From the NCBI RefSeq assembly GCF_026342405.1, contig NZ_JAPEMU010000001.1, forward strand, positions 6,944,001-7,008,000: 64,000 nucleotides of DNA, given 5' to 3'. The translations under genes and the position numbers were made by a program. This DNA is from Kitasatospora sp. NBC_00240 (lineage in GTDB: Bacteria > Actinomycetota > Actinomycetes > Streptomycetales > Streptomycetaceae). Shown piece after piece: positions 8,604 through 16,352 of the stretch; within the stretch, counting starts at the first letter, position 1; each line of letters begins with the position of its first letter. Below the pieces are notes generated by a model. That model had not been told where the DNA came from and did not search any database. It saw only the letters and a program-made list of their open reading frames with translations.

Positions 8604-8627
8604 CCGCCACCGCCAGGGGAGGGGCTC

Positions 8628-9905
8628 ATGACGGACGGCAGCGGTACCCCCGGCGGCGGAGCCGGTGGCGGCAGCGGTACGGGTACCGGGACCGCACTCG
8701 CACGACCCGCCGCCGGCCCGGTCGCCGGCGGCCTCGCCGGCCTCACCGGTGTCGGTGGCACGCTGGCGGCCGGCGGGATGTCCGTCGAGCTGCCGCTCTG
8801 GCGGGCCATCTCGTACTTCCGGGTGCTGGCGCTGGGCTACGCGCTGCTGCGGTACCTCAACTCCTACGGCGACTTCCTGCACCCGGTCGCCGGCTGGATC
8901 TACCTGGGCGCCCTGACCCTGTGGACGCTTGCGACGATCCGCGCCTTCGCCGGCCCCCAGCGGTGCACCTGGTACGTGCTGGGCACCGATCTGACCCTCA
9001 CCATGACCGGCGTGGTGATGAGCGGCCTGGTGGACGCCCCGGCCCGGATCCAGGCCGGCGCGCCGACCCTGCCCACCATCTGGGCGGCCGGTACCGTCCT
9101 CGGCTTCGCCGCCAAGGGCGGCTGGCGCCCGGCGGCCTTCGCGGGCACCCTGATCGGCGTCGCGAACATCTTCGGCCACGGCGGCTTCACCGGCGACAAC
9201 GTCCACAACATCGTGCTGCTGATGGTGGCGGGCTGCGCCATCGGGTACGTGATCGAGCTGGCCCGCGCCAGTGAGGCCGCGCTCACCCGGGCCCTGCAGG
9301 TCGAGTCGGCCACCCGGGAGCGCGAGCGGCTCTCCCGGGACATCCACGACGGCGTGCTGCAGGTGCTGGCGCTGGTCCAGCGCCGGGGCAGCGAGCAGGT
9401 CGCCGGGAACGGGCCGGGGCTGGCCGAACTCGGGCGGCTGGCCGGGGAGCAGGAGCGCGCGCTGCGCGCCCTGATGACCGGCGGGCCGCTGCCGCACCAG
9501 GGCCCGGCCGAGCAGGAGGACCTGCGCGCGCTGGTCGCCCCGTACGCCGGCGAGCGGGTCACCGTCTCCGCCCCGGGCACCCCGGTGCTGCTGCCGGGCC
9601 CGGTGGCCGCCGAACTGGCCGCCGCCGTCGGCGCGGCCGTGGACAACGTGCACCGGCACGCCGGCCCCGGCGCCCGGGCCTGGATCCTGGTCGAGGACGA
9701 GCCGGAGGCGGTCACGGTCAGCATCCGCGACGACGGGCCCGGCTTCGCGGCGGGCCGGCTCGGCGAGGCCGAGCGCAGCGGGCGCCTCGGTGTCTCGCAG
9801 TCGATCCGGGGCCGACTGCTGGACCTCGGCGGCGCCGCCGAGCTGTACTCGGTGCCGGGCGAGGGCGTCGAGGTCGAACTGCGGGTCCCCAGGGAGGGAG
9901 CATGA
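8628..9905 (+). CDS. MacS-type sensor histidine kinase
   Basis: A 425-residue membrane sensor kinase. After a Gly/Thr-rich start, five or six hydrophobic segments (about residues 60-215) form the MacS-type membrane sensor. The dimerisation/phosphoacceptor helix carries RERERLSRDIHDGVLQVLALV, with His in the NarL-class 'DIHDG' motif. The C-terminal HATPase_c domain has the N box (AAVGAAVDNVHRHAG), G1 (IRDDGPGF) and G2 (GRLGVSQSIRGRL) motifs. The stop overlaps the start of the response-regulator gene by 4 bases (ATGA), which implies translational coupling. The stimulus is unknown; the compact membrane sensor without an extracellular domain suggests an envelope signal. Confidence 0.92.
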   Translation: MTDGSGTPGGGAGGGSGTGTGTALARPAAGPVAGGLAGLTGVGGTLAAGGMSVELPLWRAISYFRVLALGYALLRYLNSYGDFLHPVAGWIYLGALTLWTLATIRAFAGPQRCTWYVLGTDLTLTMTGVVMSGLVDAPARIQAGAPTLPTIWAAGTVLGFAAKGGWRPAAFAGTLIGVANIFGHGGFTGDNVHNIVLLMVAGCAIGYVIELARASEAALTRALQVESATRERERLSRDIHDGVLQVLALVQRRGSEQVAGNGPGLAELGRLAGEQERALRALMTGGPLPHQGPAEQEDLRALVAPYAGERVTVSAPGTPVLLPGPVAAELAAAVGAAVDNVHRHAGPGARAWILVEDEPEAVTVSIRDDGPGFAAGRLGEAERSGRLGVSQSIRGRLLDLGGAAELYSVPGEGVEVELRVPREGA

Positions 9906-10573
9906 CGGTGGAACAGGACGCCCTGCGGGTGATGGTGGTGGACGACCACCCGATGTGGCGGGAGGCGGTCTCCAGGGACCTCGCCGAGGCGGGCCTGGAC
10001 GTGGTCGCCACCGCCGGGGACGGCGAGGAGGCGGTGCGCCGGGCCCGGGCCTGCAGCCCGCAGGTGGTGGTGCTAGACCTCAACCTGCCCGGCCTGCCGG
10101 GGGTCGAGGTGTGCCGTCAGGTGGTGGGGCAGGACCCGTCGGTGCGGGTGCTGGTGCTGTCCGCCAGCGGCGAGCACGCGGACGTGCTGGAGGCCGTGAA
10201 GTCGGGTGCCACCGGGTACCTGGTGAAGTCCGCCGGGCGGGACGAGCTGCTGGACGCGGTGCGCCGTACGGCGGTCGGCGACGCCGTCTTCACCCCCGGC
10301 CTGGCCGGGCTGGTGCTGGGCGAGTTCCGCCGGCTCGCGGCCGAGCCGGCGCAGGCGTCCGCGCCCGCCGCCCCGCAGCTCACCGCGCGGGAGACCGAGG
10401 TGCTGCGGCTGGTCGCCAAGGGGCTGTCGTACCGCCAGATCGCCGACCGGCTGGTGCTCTCGCACCGGACCGTGCAGAACCACGTGCAGAACACCCTGGG
10501 CAAGCTCCAGCTGCACAACCGGGTCGAGCTGGTCCGGTACGCGATCGAGCAGGGCCTCGACGACGAGGCCTGA
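9902..10573 (+). CDS. NarL/LuxR-family response regulator
   Basis: A 223-residue partner of the kinase upstream. The receiver domain shows VVDDHPMWREAV (acidic pocket), VVVLDLNLPGLPG (phosphoacceptor Asp, about residue 59), VLVLSASGEH and YLVKSAG (conserved Lys). A Pro/Ala linker joins it to a LuxR-type helix-turn-helix (LTARETEVLRLVAKGLSYRQ...HRTVQNHVQNTLGKL) that binds DNA. The gene starts inside the kinase stop codon. Targets cannot be read from the window. A tandem-repeat block and hairpin begin 3 bases after its stop. Confidence 0.93.
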   Translation: MTVEQDALRVMVVDDHPMWREAVSRDLAEAGLDVVATAGDGEEAVRRARACSPQVVVLDLNLPGLPGVEVCRQVVGQDPSVRVLVLSASGEHADVLEAVKSGATGYLVKSAGRDELLDAVRRTAVGDAVFTPGLAGLVLGEFRRLAAEPAQASAPAAPQLTARETEVLRLVAKGLSYRQIADRLVLSHRTVQNHVQNTLGKLQLHNRVELVRYAIEQGLDDEA

Positions 10574-10576
10574 CGG

Positions 10577-10651
10577 CCCGTCCGTCCCGCACCCGTCCGT
10601 CCCGCACCCGTCCGTCCCGCACCCGTCCGTCCCGTACCCGTCCGTCCCGTG
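10577..10651. repeat. five tandem copies of a 15-bp unit
   Basis: The unit CCCGTCCGTCCCGCA repeats head to tail at 10577, 10592, 10607, 10622 and 10637. The last two copies differ only at their ends (GTA, GTG). A sixth copy at 10682 forms the left arm of the adjacent hairpin. The block lies between the stops of two convergent genes. Confidence 0.9.
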
Positions 10652-10681
10652 GGGCTGCGCCCGGTTCCCCCTCGTCCCGTA

Positions 10682-10728
10682 CCCGTCCGTCCCGTACCGT
10701 GCGCGAAGGCCGGTACGGGACGGACGGG
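10682..10728. terminator. bidirectional hairpin terminator built from the tandem-repeat unit
   Basis: A perfect 18-bp inverted repeat (CCCGTCCGTCCCGTACCG at 10682-10699, complement at 10711-10728) with an 11-base loop sits between the convergent response-regulator and trpE genes, 15 bases from the trpE stop. No U-run on either strand. Confidence 0.7.
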
Positions 10729-10742
10729 GGCACGGCGGGTGC

Positions 10743-12701
10743 TCAGCCGAGCAGGGCGACGCCGGCCGCGCCCCGCACGCCCGGCCGGGCCAGCAGATCG
10801 GCGACGATGGCGACGCCGTCCCGGGTGAGCACCGACTCGGGGTGGAACTGCAGGCCGGCGAAGCCGGGACCGCGCAGGGCGTGCACGTCGCCGGTGGCCG
10901 GGTCGCGGGCCACCTCGACGCCCTCGGCGGCGAGCCGGGCGGCGTCGGCGTCCGAGCAGCGGGCGGTGAAGGTGTTGTAGAAGCCGACGGTCCGGCGCTC
11001 GCCGAACAGGTCCACCGCCTCCTGGGCGCCCTGGTACGGGACGGCCTTGCGGGCCAGCGGCAGCCCGAGGGCGTCCGAGAGCAGCTGGTGGCTGAGGCAG
11101 ACGGCGAGCAGCGGCGCGGTGCGGGTGCCGGTCCGGGCGGCGGCCAGGGCGTCGGCCACGATCGGCCGCAGCGCCGCCATCTTGGGGTCGGCGGCGTCGG
11201 CCGGGTCGCCGGGACCGGGGCCGAGCACCAGGGCGCCGGGGTGGGCGGCGACGCGTTCGCGCAGGCCGGGGGTGTCGTAGCGGAGCACGGAGACCTGGTG
11301 GCCGAGCGAGGCCAGCAGGTGGGCGAGCATCGAGGTGAAGGTGTCCTCGCCGTCCACGACCAGGGTGGGCAGGGCCTCGGTGACGGTGGCCGGCTCCTGC
11401 ATCCGCAGCCAGAACGGCGCCAGGTCGGCCCGCCGGGCGTCCAGCGCGGTCTGCACCCGGTGGTCGTCGGAGAACCGGGGGCCGCCGGGTCGGGGCAGCC
11501 GGTGCCCGGGGGCGGGGCGGGCACCGATCGCGGTGAGCACGCCGGCGGCCTTGGCGTGCGTCTCGGCGACCTCGCCGTGCGGGTCGGAGTGCCGCACGAG
11601 GGTCGCGCCGACCCGCACCACCAGCCCGCCGGTGGCCGGGTCGATGTCGGCGGCGCGGATGCAGATGGGGGAGTCCAGCAGCTGGCCGCCGCTGGCGGAG
11701 CGGCCGATCAGGGCCAGCGCGCCGGAGTAGTAGCCGCGCCCGGTGGCCTCGTACCGCTTGATCACGCGGGTGGCGTTCTGCACGGGGCTGCCGGTCACGG
11801 TGGCGGCGAACATGGTCTCCTTGAGCACCTCGCGGACGTCCAGCGAGGTGCGGCCGCGCAGCTCGTACTCGGTGTGCGCGAGGTGGGCCATCTCCTTGAG
11901 GCGCGGGCCGAGCACCTGGCCGCCGAGGTCGCCGACGGTGCACATCATCTTGAGTTCCTCGTCGACCACCATGGTGAGCTCCTCCAGCTCCTTGGGGTCC
12001 TGGAGGAATTCGAGCAGCGAGTCGATGCCGGGGCCGCCCGCCGGATAGCGGTAGGTGCCGGAGATCGGGTTCATCACCACCGTGCCGCCGGACTGCCGCA
12101 CGTGCACCTCGGGGGAGGCGCCGACCAGGATCCTCTCCCCGGTGTGCACCAGGAAGGTCCAGTACGCGCCGCGTTCCTGCTCCAGCAGCCGGCGGAACAG
12201 CGACAGCGCGAGGGCCGGGCCGAAGCCGTCGAGGGTGGCGGTGAAGTCCCGCCGGACGACGAAGTTGGCGCCCTCGCCGCGTCCGATCTCGTCCTCGATC
12301 ACCCGGCGGACGATCTCCGCGTACTGCTCGTCGTCGATGTCGAAGCCGCCGCCGGACAGCGAGACCGGCAGCTGCGGCAGCGCCGGCAGGAGCTCGGCCA
12401 GCGGGAAGGCGTACTCCTCGTCCACCGAGATCGCCTGCAGCGGGGTCCCGTCGTCGTGCGCGTCGAACCCGCGCTCGCGGATCTGGCGGTACGGGACCAG
12501 GGCGAGCAGGTCGTGCCGCGGGCCGTCCGCCGGGACACCGTGCCGTACCGGCAGGTCGGCGAGCAGCTCGTAGGAGCCGGTCGTGCCGAGCAGTACCTCG
12601 ACGGTGTCCGGCGCGAGCCGGGGCGCCCGGCGGTGCAGCAGGGCGAAGGCGGGGGCGCCCGGGGCGGTCAGGCGGGCGAGCAGTTCTGTGGGACTGGTCA
12701 C
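10743..12701 (-). CDS. trpE: anthranilate synthase, fused TrpE-TrpG
   Basis: This enzyme converts chorismate and glutamine to anthranilate, the committed step of tryptophan synthesis. It has 652 residues in one chain. The chorismate-binding domain (about 1-430) carries YSGALALIGRSASGGQLLDS and the C-terminal VRVGATLVRHSDP...EVAETHAKAAG block. The class I glutamine amidotransferase domain (about 450-652) has GPGPGDP, the nucleophile Cys in LLAVCLSHQLL (usually C-L-G-H-Q, here C-L-S-H-Q) and FHPESVLT with the His/Glu of the triad. I do not see a clear LLES feedback motif near the N-terminus. GTG at 12701 follows GGAAG. Expression should be set by the trpL attenuator directly upstream. Fused E-G proteins of this kind are the usual primary-metabolism enzyme in streptomycetes (SCO2117). 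Confidence 0.93.
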   Translation of the reverse strand: MTSPTELLARLTAPGAPAFALLHRRAPRLAPDTVEVLLGTTGSYELLADLPVRHGVPADGPRHDLLALVPYRQIRERGFDAHDDGTPLQAISVDEEYAFPLAELLPALPQLPVSLSGGGFDIDDEQYAEIVRRVIEDEIGRGEGANFVVRRDFTATLDGFGPALALSLFRRLLEQERGAYWTFLVHTGERILVGASPEVHVRQSGGTVVMNPISGTYRYPAGGPGIDSLLEFLQDPKELEELTMVVDEELKMMCTVGDLGGQVLGPRLKEMAHLAHTEYELRGRTSLDVREVLKETMFAATVTGSPVQNATRVIKRYEATGRGYYSGALALIGRSASGGQLLDSPICIRAADIDPATGGLVVRVGATLVRHSDPHGEVAETHAKAAGVLTAIGARPAPGHRLPRPGGPRFSDDHRVQTALDARRADLAPFWLRMQEPATVTEALPTLVVDGEDTFTSMLAHLLASLGHQVSVLRYDTPGLRERVAAHPGALVLGPGPGDPADAADPKMAALRPIVADALAAARTGTRTAPLLAVCLSHQLLSDALGLPLARKAVPYQGAQEAVDLFGERRTVGFYNTFTARCSDADAARLAAEGVEVARDPATGDVHALRGPGFAGLQFHPESVLTRDGVAIVADLLARPGVRGAAGVALLG

Positions 12702-12786
12702 GGTGCGGCTTCCTTCCGGGAAGGCTCGGGATGCGCTAGTGGATCCGCTGTTCCGGGAGGGCCGAACTGCTCGAAGTACGCAGAAA

Positions 12787-12806
12787 GGCCGCCCCGAGGG
12801 GCGGCC
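12787..12806 (-). terminator. trp attenuator terminator
   Basis: A near-perfect hairpin, GGCCGCCCCGAGGGGCGGCC on the plus strand, followed on the minus strand by TTT. It lies 20 bases after the trpL stop and about 85 bases before the trpE start, where the attenuation terminator should be. Its loop-side CCTCGGGG is exactly complementary to CCCCGAGG inside the leader peptide coding sequence (plus-strand 12841-12848), giving the competing antiterminator pairing. Confidence 0.85.
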
Positions 12807-12826
12807 GTCGTGTCGTCAGGGACGCG

Positions 12827-12886
12827 CTATCGGTGGGCCACCTCGGGGATGGTCCACCACCACGAGAAGGGGTGCGGCGCGTTCAT
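12827..12886 (-). CDS. trpL: trp operon leader peptide
   Basis: A 19-codon gene encoding MNAPHPFSWWWTIPEVAHR, with three consecutive TGG tryptophan codons at positions 9-11. It is followed by a terminator hairpin and then trpE. When charged tRNA-Trp is scarce, the ribosome should stall at the WWW codons. That leaves CCCCGAGG (codons 14-16) free to pair with the terminator, so trpE is transcribed. No Shine-Dalgarno sequence is visible. A TACGCT hexamer ends 7 bases before the ATG, so transcription may start at or next to the A of the ATG (leaderless mRNA). Attenuation of a streptomycete anthranilate synthase gene is known from S. venezuelae. Confidence 0.88.
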   Translation of the reverse strand: MNAPHPFSWWWTIPEVAHR

Positions 12887-12892
12887 GGTGCA

Positions 12893-12921
12893 GAGCGTAG
12901 CGGATCCGGCACGGAAGTGAA
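12893..12921 (-). promoter_or_regulatory. probable trpL-trpE promoter
   Basis: On the minus strand a TTCACT hexamer and a TACGCT hexamer are separated by 16 bases. The -10 element ends 7 bases before the trpL ATG, which would give a leaderless or nearly leaderless transcript. Confidence 0.5.
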
Positions 12922-12992
12922 GCCGGTCCCGGATATGTCCAAGACGCGTCTCATCCATCGGGCAAGGGACACAATTCTGTTGTCACACCCCG

Positions 12993-13005
12993 TAGCCTTG
13001 GCAAC
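12993..13005 (+). promoter_or_regulatory. possible -10 giving a leaderless aroH mRNA
   Basis: A TAGCCT hexamer (12993-12998) stands 7 bases before the GTG of aroH and no ribosome-binding site is present, which is the pattern of leaderless streptomycete genes. The -35 is not convincing. Confidence 0.4.
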
Positions 13006-14343
13006 GTGACCGTGACAAATCTCCACTCCTGGCAGTCCCTGCCCGCGGCGCAGCAGCCTGAATGGCCGGATCCTGAGGCGCTGCGCAAGTCTCTTGCGGA
13101 CCTCGCCTCGTATCCGCCGCTCGTCTTCGCAGGCGAGTGCGACCAGCTGCGCGCCCGGCTCGGTGCCGTGGCGCGTGGTGAGGCGTTCCTGCTGCAGGGC
13201 GGCGACTGCGCCGAGGCCTTCGACGGCGTGTCGGCCGAGCAGATCCGCAACAAGCTCAAGACCCTGCTGCAGATGGCCGCCGTGCTGACGTACGCCGCCT
13301 CCGTGCCGGTGGTCAAGGTAGGCCGGATCGCGGGCCAGTACTCCAAGCCGCGCTCCAAGTCGACCGAGACCCGCGACGGCGTGACTCTGCCCGTCTACCG
13401 GGGCGACTCGGTGAACGGCTTCGAGTTCACCCCCGAATCCCGTATCCCCGACCCCGAGCGCCTCAAGCGGATGTACAACGCGTCCGCTGCCACCCTCAAC
13501 CTGGTCCGCGCCTTCACCACCGGTGGCTACGCGGACCTGCGCCAGGTGCACGCCTGGAACCAGGACTTCGTGCGCAACTCCCCGTCCGGCCAGCGGTACG
13601 AGAAGCTGGCCAAGGAGATCGACAACGCGCTGGCCTTCATGCAGGCCTGCGGGGTCGCTCCCGAGGAGTTCAAGACCGTCGAGTTCTTCTCCTCGCACGA
13701 GGCGCTGGTGCTCGACTACGAGACCGCGCTGACCCGCGTGGACTCGCGCACCGGCGACCTGTACGACGTGTCGGGCCACATGGTCTGGATCGGTGAGCGC
13801 ACCCGCCAGCTGGACGGGGCGCACATCGAGTTCGCGTCGAAGATCCGCAACCCGATCGGCGTCAAGCTCGGCCCGACCACCACGGTCGAGGACGCGCTCA
13901 CCCTGATCGAGCGGCTCGACCCCGAGCGCGAGCCCGGCCGGCTCACCTTCATCACCCGGATGGGTGCGGGCAAGGTCCGCGATCACCTGCCCACCCTGGT
14001 GGAGAAGGTCACCGCCTCCGGCGCCCAGCCGGTGTGGATCTGCGACCCGATGCACGGCAACACCTTCGAGGCCTCCAGCGGCCACAAGACCCGCCGCTTC
14101 GACGACGTGCTCGACGAGGTCAAGGGCTTCTTCGAGGTGCACCGCGCGCTCGGCACCCACCCGGGCGGCATCCACGTGGAGCTGACCGGCGACGACGTCA
14201 CCGAGTGCGTCGGCGGCGGCGACGAGGTGCTGGTCGACGACCTGCACCAGCGCTACGAGACGGCCTGCGACCCGCGGCTCAACCGCAGCCAGTCGCTGGA
14301 CCTCGCGTTCCTGGTGGCCGAGATGTACCGGGGCGGTCACTGA
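13006..14343 (+). CDS. aroH: class II 3-deoxy-7-phosphoheptulonate (DAHP) synthase
   Basis: The enzyme condenses phosphoenolpyruvate and erythrose 4-phosphate in the first step of the shikimate pathway. The 445-residue length and sequence are those of the class II (plant/actinobacterial) family. Visible motifs include the opening WPDPEALRKSLADLASYPPLVFAGE, LLQGGDCAEAF (with the metal-ligand Cys), VKVGRIAGQYSKPRSK, FFSSHEALVLDYE, IWIGERTRQLDGAH-like text, KLGPTT, and ICDPMHGNTFEASSGHKTRRFD near the C-terminus. The start is GTG at 13006; a second GTG two codons on is possible. The gene is divergent from trpL-trpE across a 119-base region, so chorismate supply and the tryptophan branch share a promoter region. 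A U-rich terminator follows. Confidence 0.96.
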   Translation: MTVTNLHSWQSLPAAQQPEWPDPEALRKSLADLASYPPLVFAGECDQLRARLGAVARGEAFLLQGGDCAEAFDGVSAEQIRNKLKTLLQMAAVLTYAASVPVVKVGRIAGQYSKPRSKSTETRDGVTLPVYRGDSVNGFEFTPESRIPDPERLKRMYNASAATLNLVRAFTTGGYADLRQVHAWNQDFVRNSPSGQRYEKLAKEIDNALAFMQACGVAPEEFKTVEFFSSHEALVLDYETALTRVDSRTGDLYDVSGHMVWIGERTRQLDGAHIEFASKIRNPIGVKLGPTTTVEDALTLIERLDPEREPGRLTFITRMGAGKVRDHLPTLVEKVTASGAQPVWICDPMHGNTFEASSGHKTRRFDDVLDEVKGFFEVHRALGTHPGGIHVELTGDDVTECVGGGDEVLVDDLHQRYETACDPRLNRSQSLDLAFLVAEMYRGGH

Positions 14344-14416
14344 CCGCGGTGGTGGGCGCCCCGGCGCCCACCACGGCCGGGCCCGGCCCGGCGGAAACAC
14401 CCGTGATGTGACGAAG

Positions 14417-14458
14417 GCCCCTCCGGTTTCGGGATTCCCGAGCCCGGAGGGGCTTTTT
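14417..14458 (+). terminator. rho-independent terminator of aroH
   Basis: Arms GCCCCTCCGG (14417-14426) and CCGGAGGGGC (14444-14453) are followed directly by TTTTT, about 75 bases after the aroH stop. Confidence 0.9.
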
Positions 14459-14476
14459 CGTACCCGGATCGGCGGG

Positions 14477-14510
14477 TAAGGTAAGGCTTAGTGAGCTAAG
14501 GCAAGCCTTC
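14477..14510 (+). promoter_or_regulatory. putative double iron box (IdeR/DmdR-type) upstream of bfd
   Basis: Two overlapping 19-base windows, 14477-14495 and 14492-14510, each match 12 of 19 bases of the actinobacterial iron-repressor consensus (TTAGGTTAGGCTAACCTAA). They sit about 70 bases before bfd and contain the gene's likely -10. DmdR1/IdeR binds such boxes with Fe2+ and represses iron-deficiency genes. Confidence 0.6.
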
Positions 14511-14580
14511 CTAGATCATTTCCGGATCCCACCGGGACCCGCCCCGAGATCGCCCCCGAACCACCTGGGAGAGACCCGCG

Positions 14581-14895
14581 ATGTACGTGTGCATGTGTCA
14601 TGCGGTCACCGAGGACCAGGTGAAGAAGGCCATCGACGCCGGCGCGAACAGCCCCCGTCAGATCGCCAAGGGCTGCAAGGCGGGCACGGACTGCGGCTCC
14701 TGCGTCCGACGCATCCAGGCCCTGCTGGGCGAGCACGGCGCGCGGCCGTGTCCGACCGCCCGGCTGGCCGCCAAGCTCGGCCTCGCGGACCGGGACGGTG
14801 AGGCGGGGCAGCCGTCGGGCGCGCCGGCTCCTGCCGGGCAGGCCCCGCTGCCGGCCGTCCGACCGCTGGAGCGGGCCCCGCTGCGCGCCGCGTAG
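14581..14895 (+). CDS. bfd: bacterioferritin-associated ferredoxin
   Basis: A 104-residue [2Fe-2S] protein that reduces the iron core of bacterioferritin so iron can be released. The N-terminal 60 residues are the Fer2_BFD domain: VCMCHAVTE supplies Cys-x-Cys, and KAGTDCGSCVRRI supplies the Cys-x-x-Cys pair (about residues 40-43), giving the four cluster ligands. A 40-residue Pro/Ala tail is added, longer than in E. coli Bfd (64 residues). The start is ATG at 14581 after GGGAGAGA. It lies convergent to bfr and behind a double iron box, consistent with induction under iron limitation. Confidence 0.93.
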   Translation: MYVCMCHAVTEDQVKKAIDAGANSPRQIAKGCKAGTDCGSCVRRIQALLGEHGARPCPTARLAAKLGLADRDGEAGQPSGAPAPAGQAPLPAVRPLERAPLRAA

Positions 14896-15038
14896 TCACC
14901 CTGTCGTCCGGTGGTCACCCCGTCGTGCGGCCGCCCGCCCGGGCGGGTCCGTCGGGTGCGGGGCGGGTACGGGGCGCTCCGTCGGGTACCGAGGCGCCGC
15001 GCCTGCGGTCGTCGTTGCCGCCGCGGCTCTCCCGGGGT

Positions 15039-15518
15039 CTAGGACTCCGGCTGCTCGATCAGCTGGGACAGGTAGAGCGGCTCGCCGAGTCGCTCCAGCA
15101 GTTCGAGCTGCGTGTCGAGGTAGTCGATGTGGTGCTCCTCGTCCGCGAGGATCGACTCGAAGATGTTGGCCGAGGTGACGTCGTTCTTGGCCCGCATCAC
15201 CACGATCCCGCGCCGCAGGCGGTCGATCGCCTCGACCTCGACCTGGCGGTCCGCGTCGAACATCTCCTTGACGTTCTGGCCGACCCGGACGTGGAACAGC
15301 CGCTGGTAGTTCGGGAGCCCGTCCAGGAAGAGGATCCGGTCGGTGAGGATCTCGGCGTGCTTCATCTCGTCGAAGGACTCGTGCCGGGTGTACTTGGCGA
15401 GCTTCGTCCAGCCGAAGTTCTCCTGCATCTTGGCGTGCAGGAAGTACTGGTTGATGGCGGTCAGCTCGGCGGTGAGCTGCTCGTTGAGGAACTCGATGAC
15501 CTCGGGGTCACCCTTCAT
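15039..15518 (-). CDS. bfr: bacterioferritin
   Basis: A 159-residue subunit of the 24-mer haem-containing iron store. The four-helix ferritin core shows the ferroxidase ligands in order: Glu in LNEQLTAELTAINQY, Glu and His in HESFDEMKHAEIL, Glu in VEVEAIDRL and Glu-Glu-His in ILADEEHHIDYLD. The haem-ligand methionine is at the expected place (about residue 52) only if helix B is read as EMKHAEILTDRILFLDG, so I am less sure of that residue. The start is ATG at 15518 with GGAAGG upstream. Convergent with bfd, whose product is its reductase partner. Confidence 0.95.
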   Translation of the reverse strand: MKGDPEVIEFLNEQLTAELTAINQYFLHAKMQENFGWTKLAKYTRHESFDEMKHAEILTDRILFLDGLPNYQRLFHVRVGQNVKEMFDADRQVEVEAIDRLRRGIVVMRAKNDVTSANIFESILADEEHHIDYLDTQLELLERLGEPLYLSQLIEQPES

Positions 15519-15722
15519 GGCGTCTGCCTTCCTGCTGTACTTCCGGGATCCACGGCTGCCCGCATCCTGGCACCGTGATGGGTGGTATTTCCAGTAAGTT
15601 CACACTCACACGGAGATGTGCCGGATTATCTGATTTGCCAACCATTGCGCTGTGTGGGCGGGCGCAGGGCGCGGAGAAGGGGCGCGCACGTAGCACTACG
15701 CGCGGTCTGTCACCATGGAGAC

Positions 15723-16352
15723 ATGGGTCAGTCCGAACAAGAACCACTTCCGCCGTCTGACCCGAGGCTCCCACCGGGCCAGCGCCTGCAACGCGGCTGG
15801 CCCGTCCTGCACTACGGGCCCGTTCCCCGCTTCAAGCCGCTGACCTGGGACTTCCAGGTGTTCGGGGCGACCGCCTCGGCCGAGAAGCACAGCTGGGACT
15901 TCGCCGGCTTCCATGCCCTGCCCCGGATCACCGTGCAGGGCGACTTCCACTGCGTGACCCGGTTCTCGATGCTCGGCAACGACTGGACCGGTGTACCGGC
16001 GTCGGCCGTCCTCGAACAGGTGCCCCCGGCCCCCGGCGTCACCCATGTGATGGTGTGGGCCGAGTACGGGTACAGCGCCAACCTCCGGCTGGAGGACTTC
16101 GCCGACCCCCGTACGGTCTTCGCCACCCACCACGACGGCGAGCCGCTCACCGTCGAGCACGGCTTCCCGGTCCGGCTGGTGGTGCCCCACCTGTACGCCT
16201 GGAAGGGCCCCAAGTGGGTGCGCGCGGTGGAGTACATGCGCGCCGACCGCCGCGGCTTCTGGGAGGAGCGCGGCTACCACAACCGGGCCGACCCGTGGGC
16301 CGAGAAGCGCTTCTCGTACCAGGAGGAGCCCGGCGACGGGCCGCTCCGCTAG
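15723..16352 (+). CDS. sulfite-oxidase-fold molybdopterin oxidoreductase
   Basis: A 209-residue protein with the oxidoreductase molybdopterin-binding (SUOX/MsrP-type) fold. The molybdenum-ligand Cys is visible in GDFHCVTRFSMLGNDWTGVP. The second half has TVEHGFPVRLVVPHLYAWKGPKWVRAVEYM, the usual cofactor-binding region, followed by GFWEERGYHNRADPW. It has no Tat signal peptide and no dimerisation or haem domain, so it is the short cytosolic type. ATG at 15723 is chosen over a longer upstream reading because the extension is uncharacteristic Arg/His-rich text. Substrate and electron partner unknown. Confidence 0.88.
   Translation: MGQSEQEPLPPSDPRLPPGQRLQRGWPVLHYGPVPRFKPLTWDFQVFGATASAEKHSWDFAGFHALPRITVQGDFHCVTRFSMLGNDWTGVPASAVLEQVPPAPGVTHVMVWAEYGYSANLRLEDFADPRTVFATHHDGEPLTVEHGFPVRLVVPHLYAWKGPKWVRAVEYMRADRRGFWEERGYHNRADPWAEKRFSYQEEPGDGPLR

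Noticed and set aside
10577..10651. Tandem 15-bp repeats as a CRISPR array
   Set aside because: Units are head-to-tail with no spacers, only 15 bp long, and no cas genes are present.
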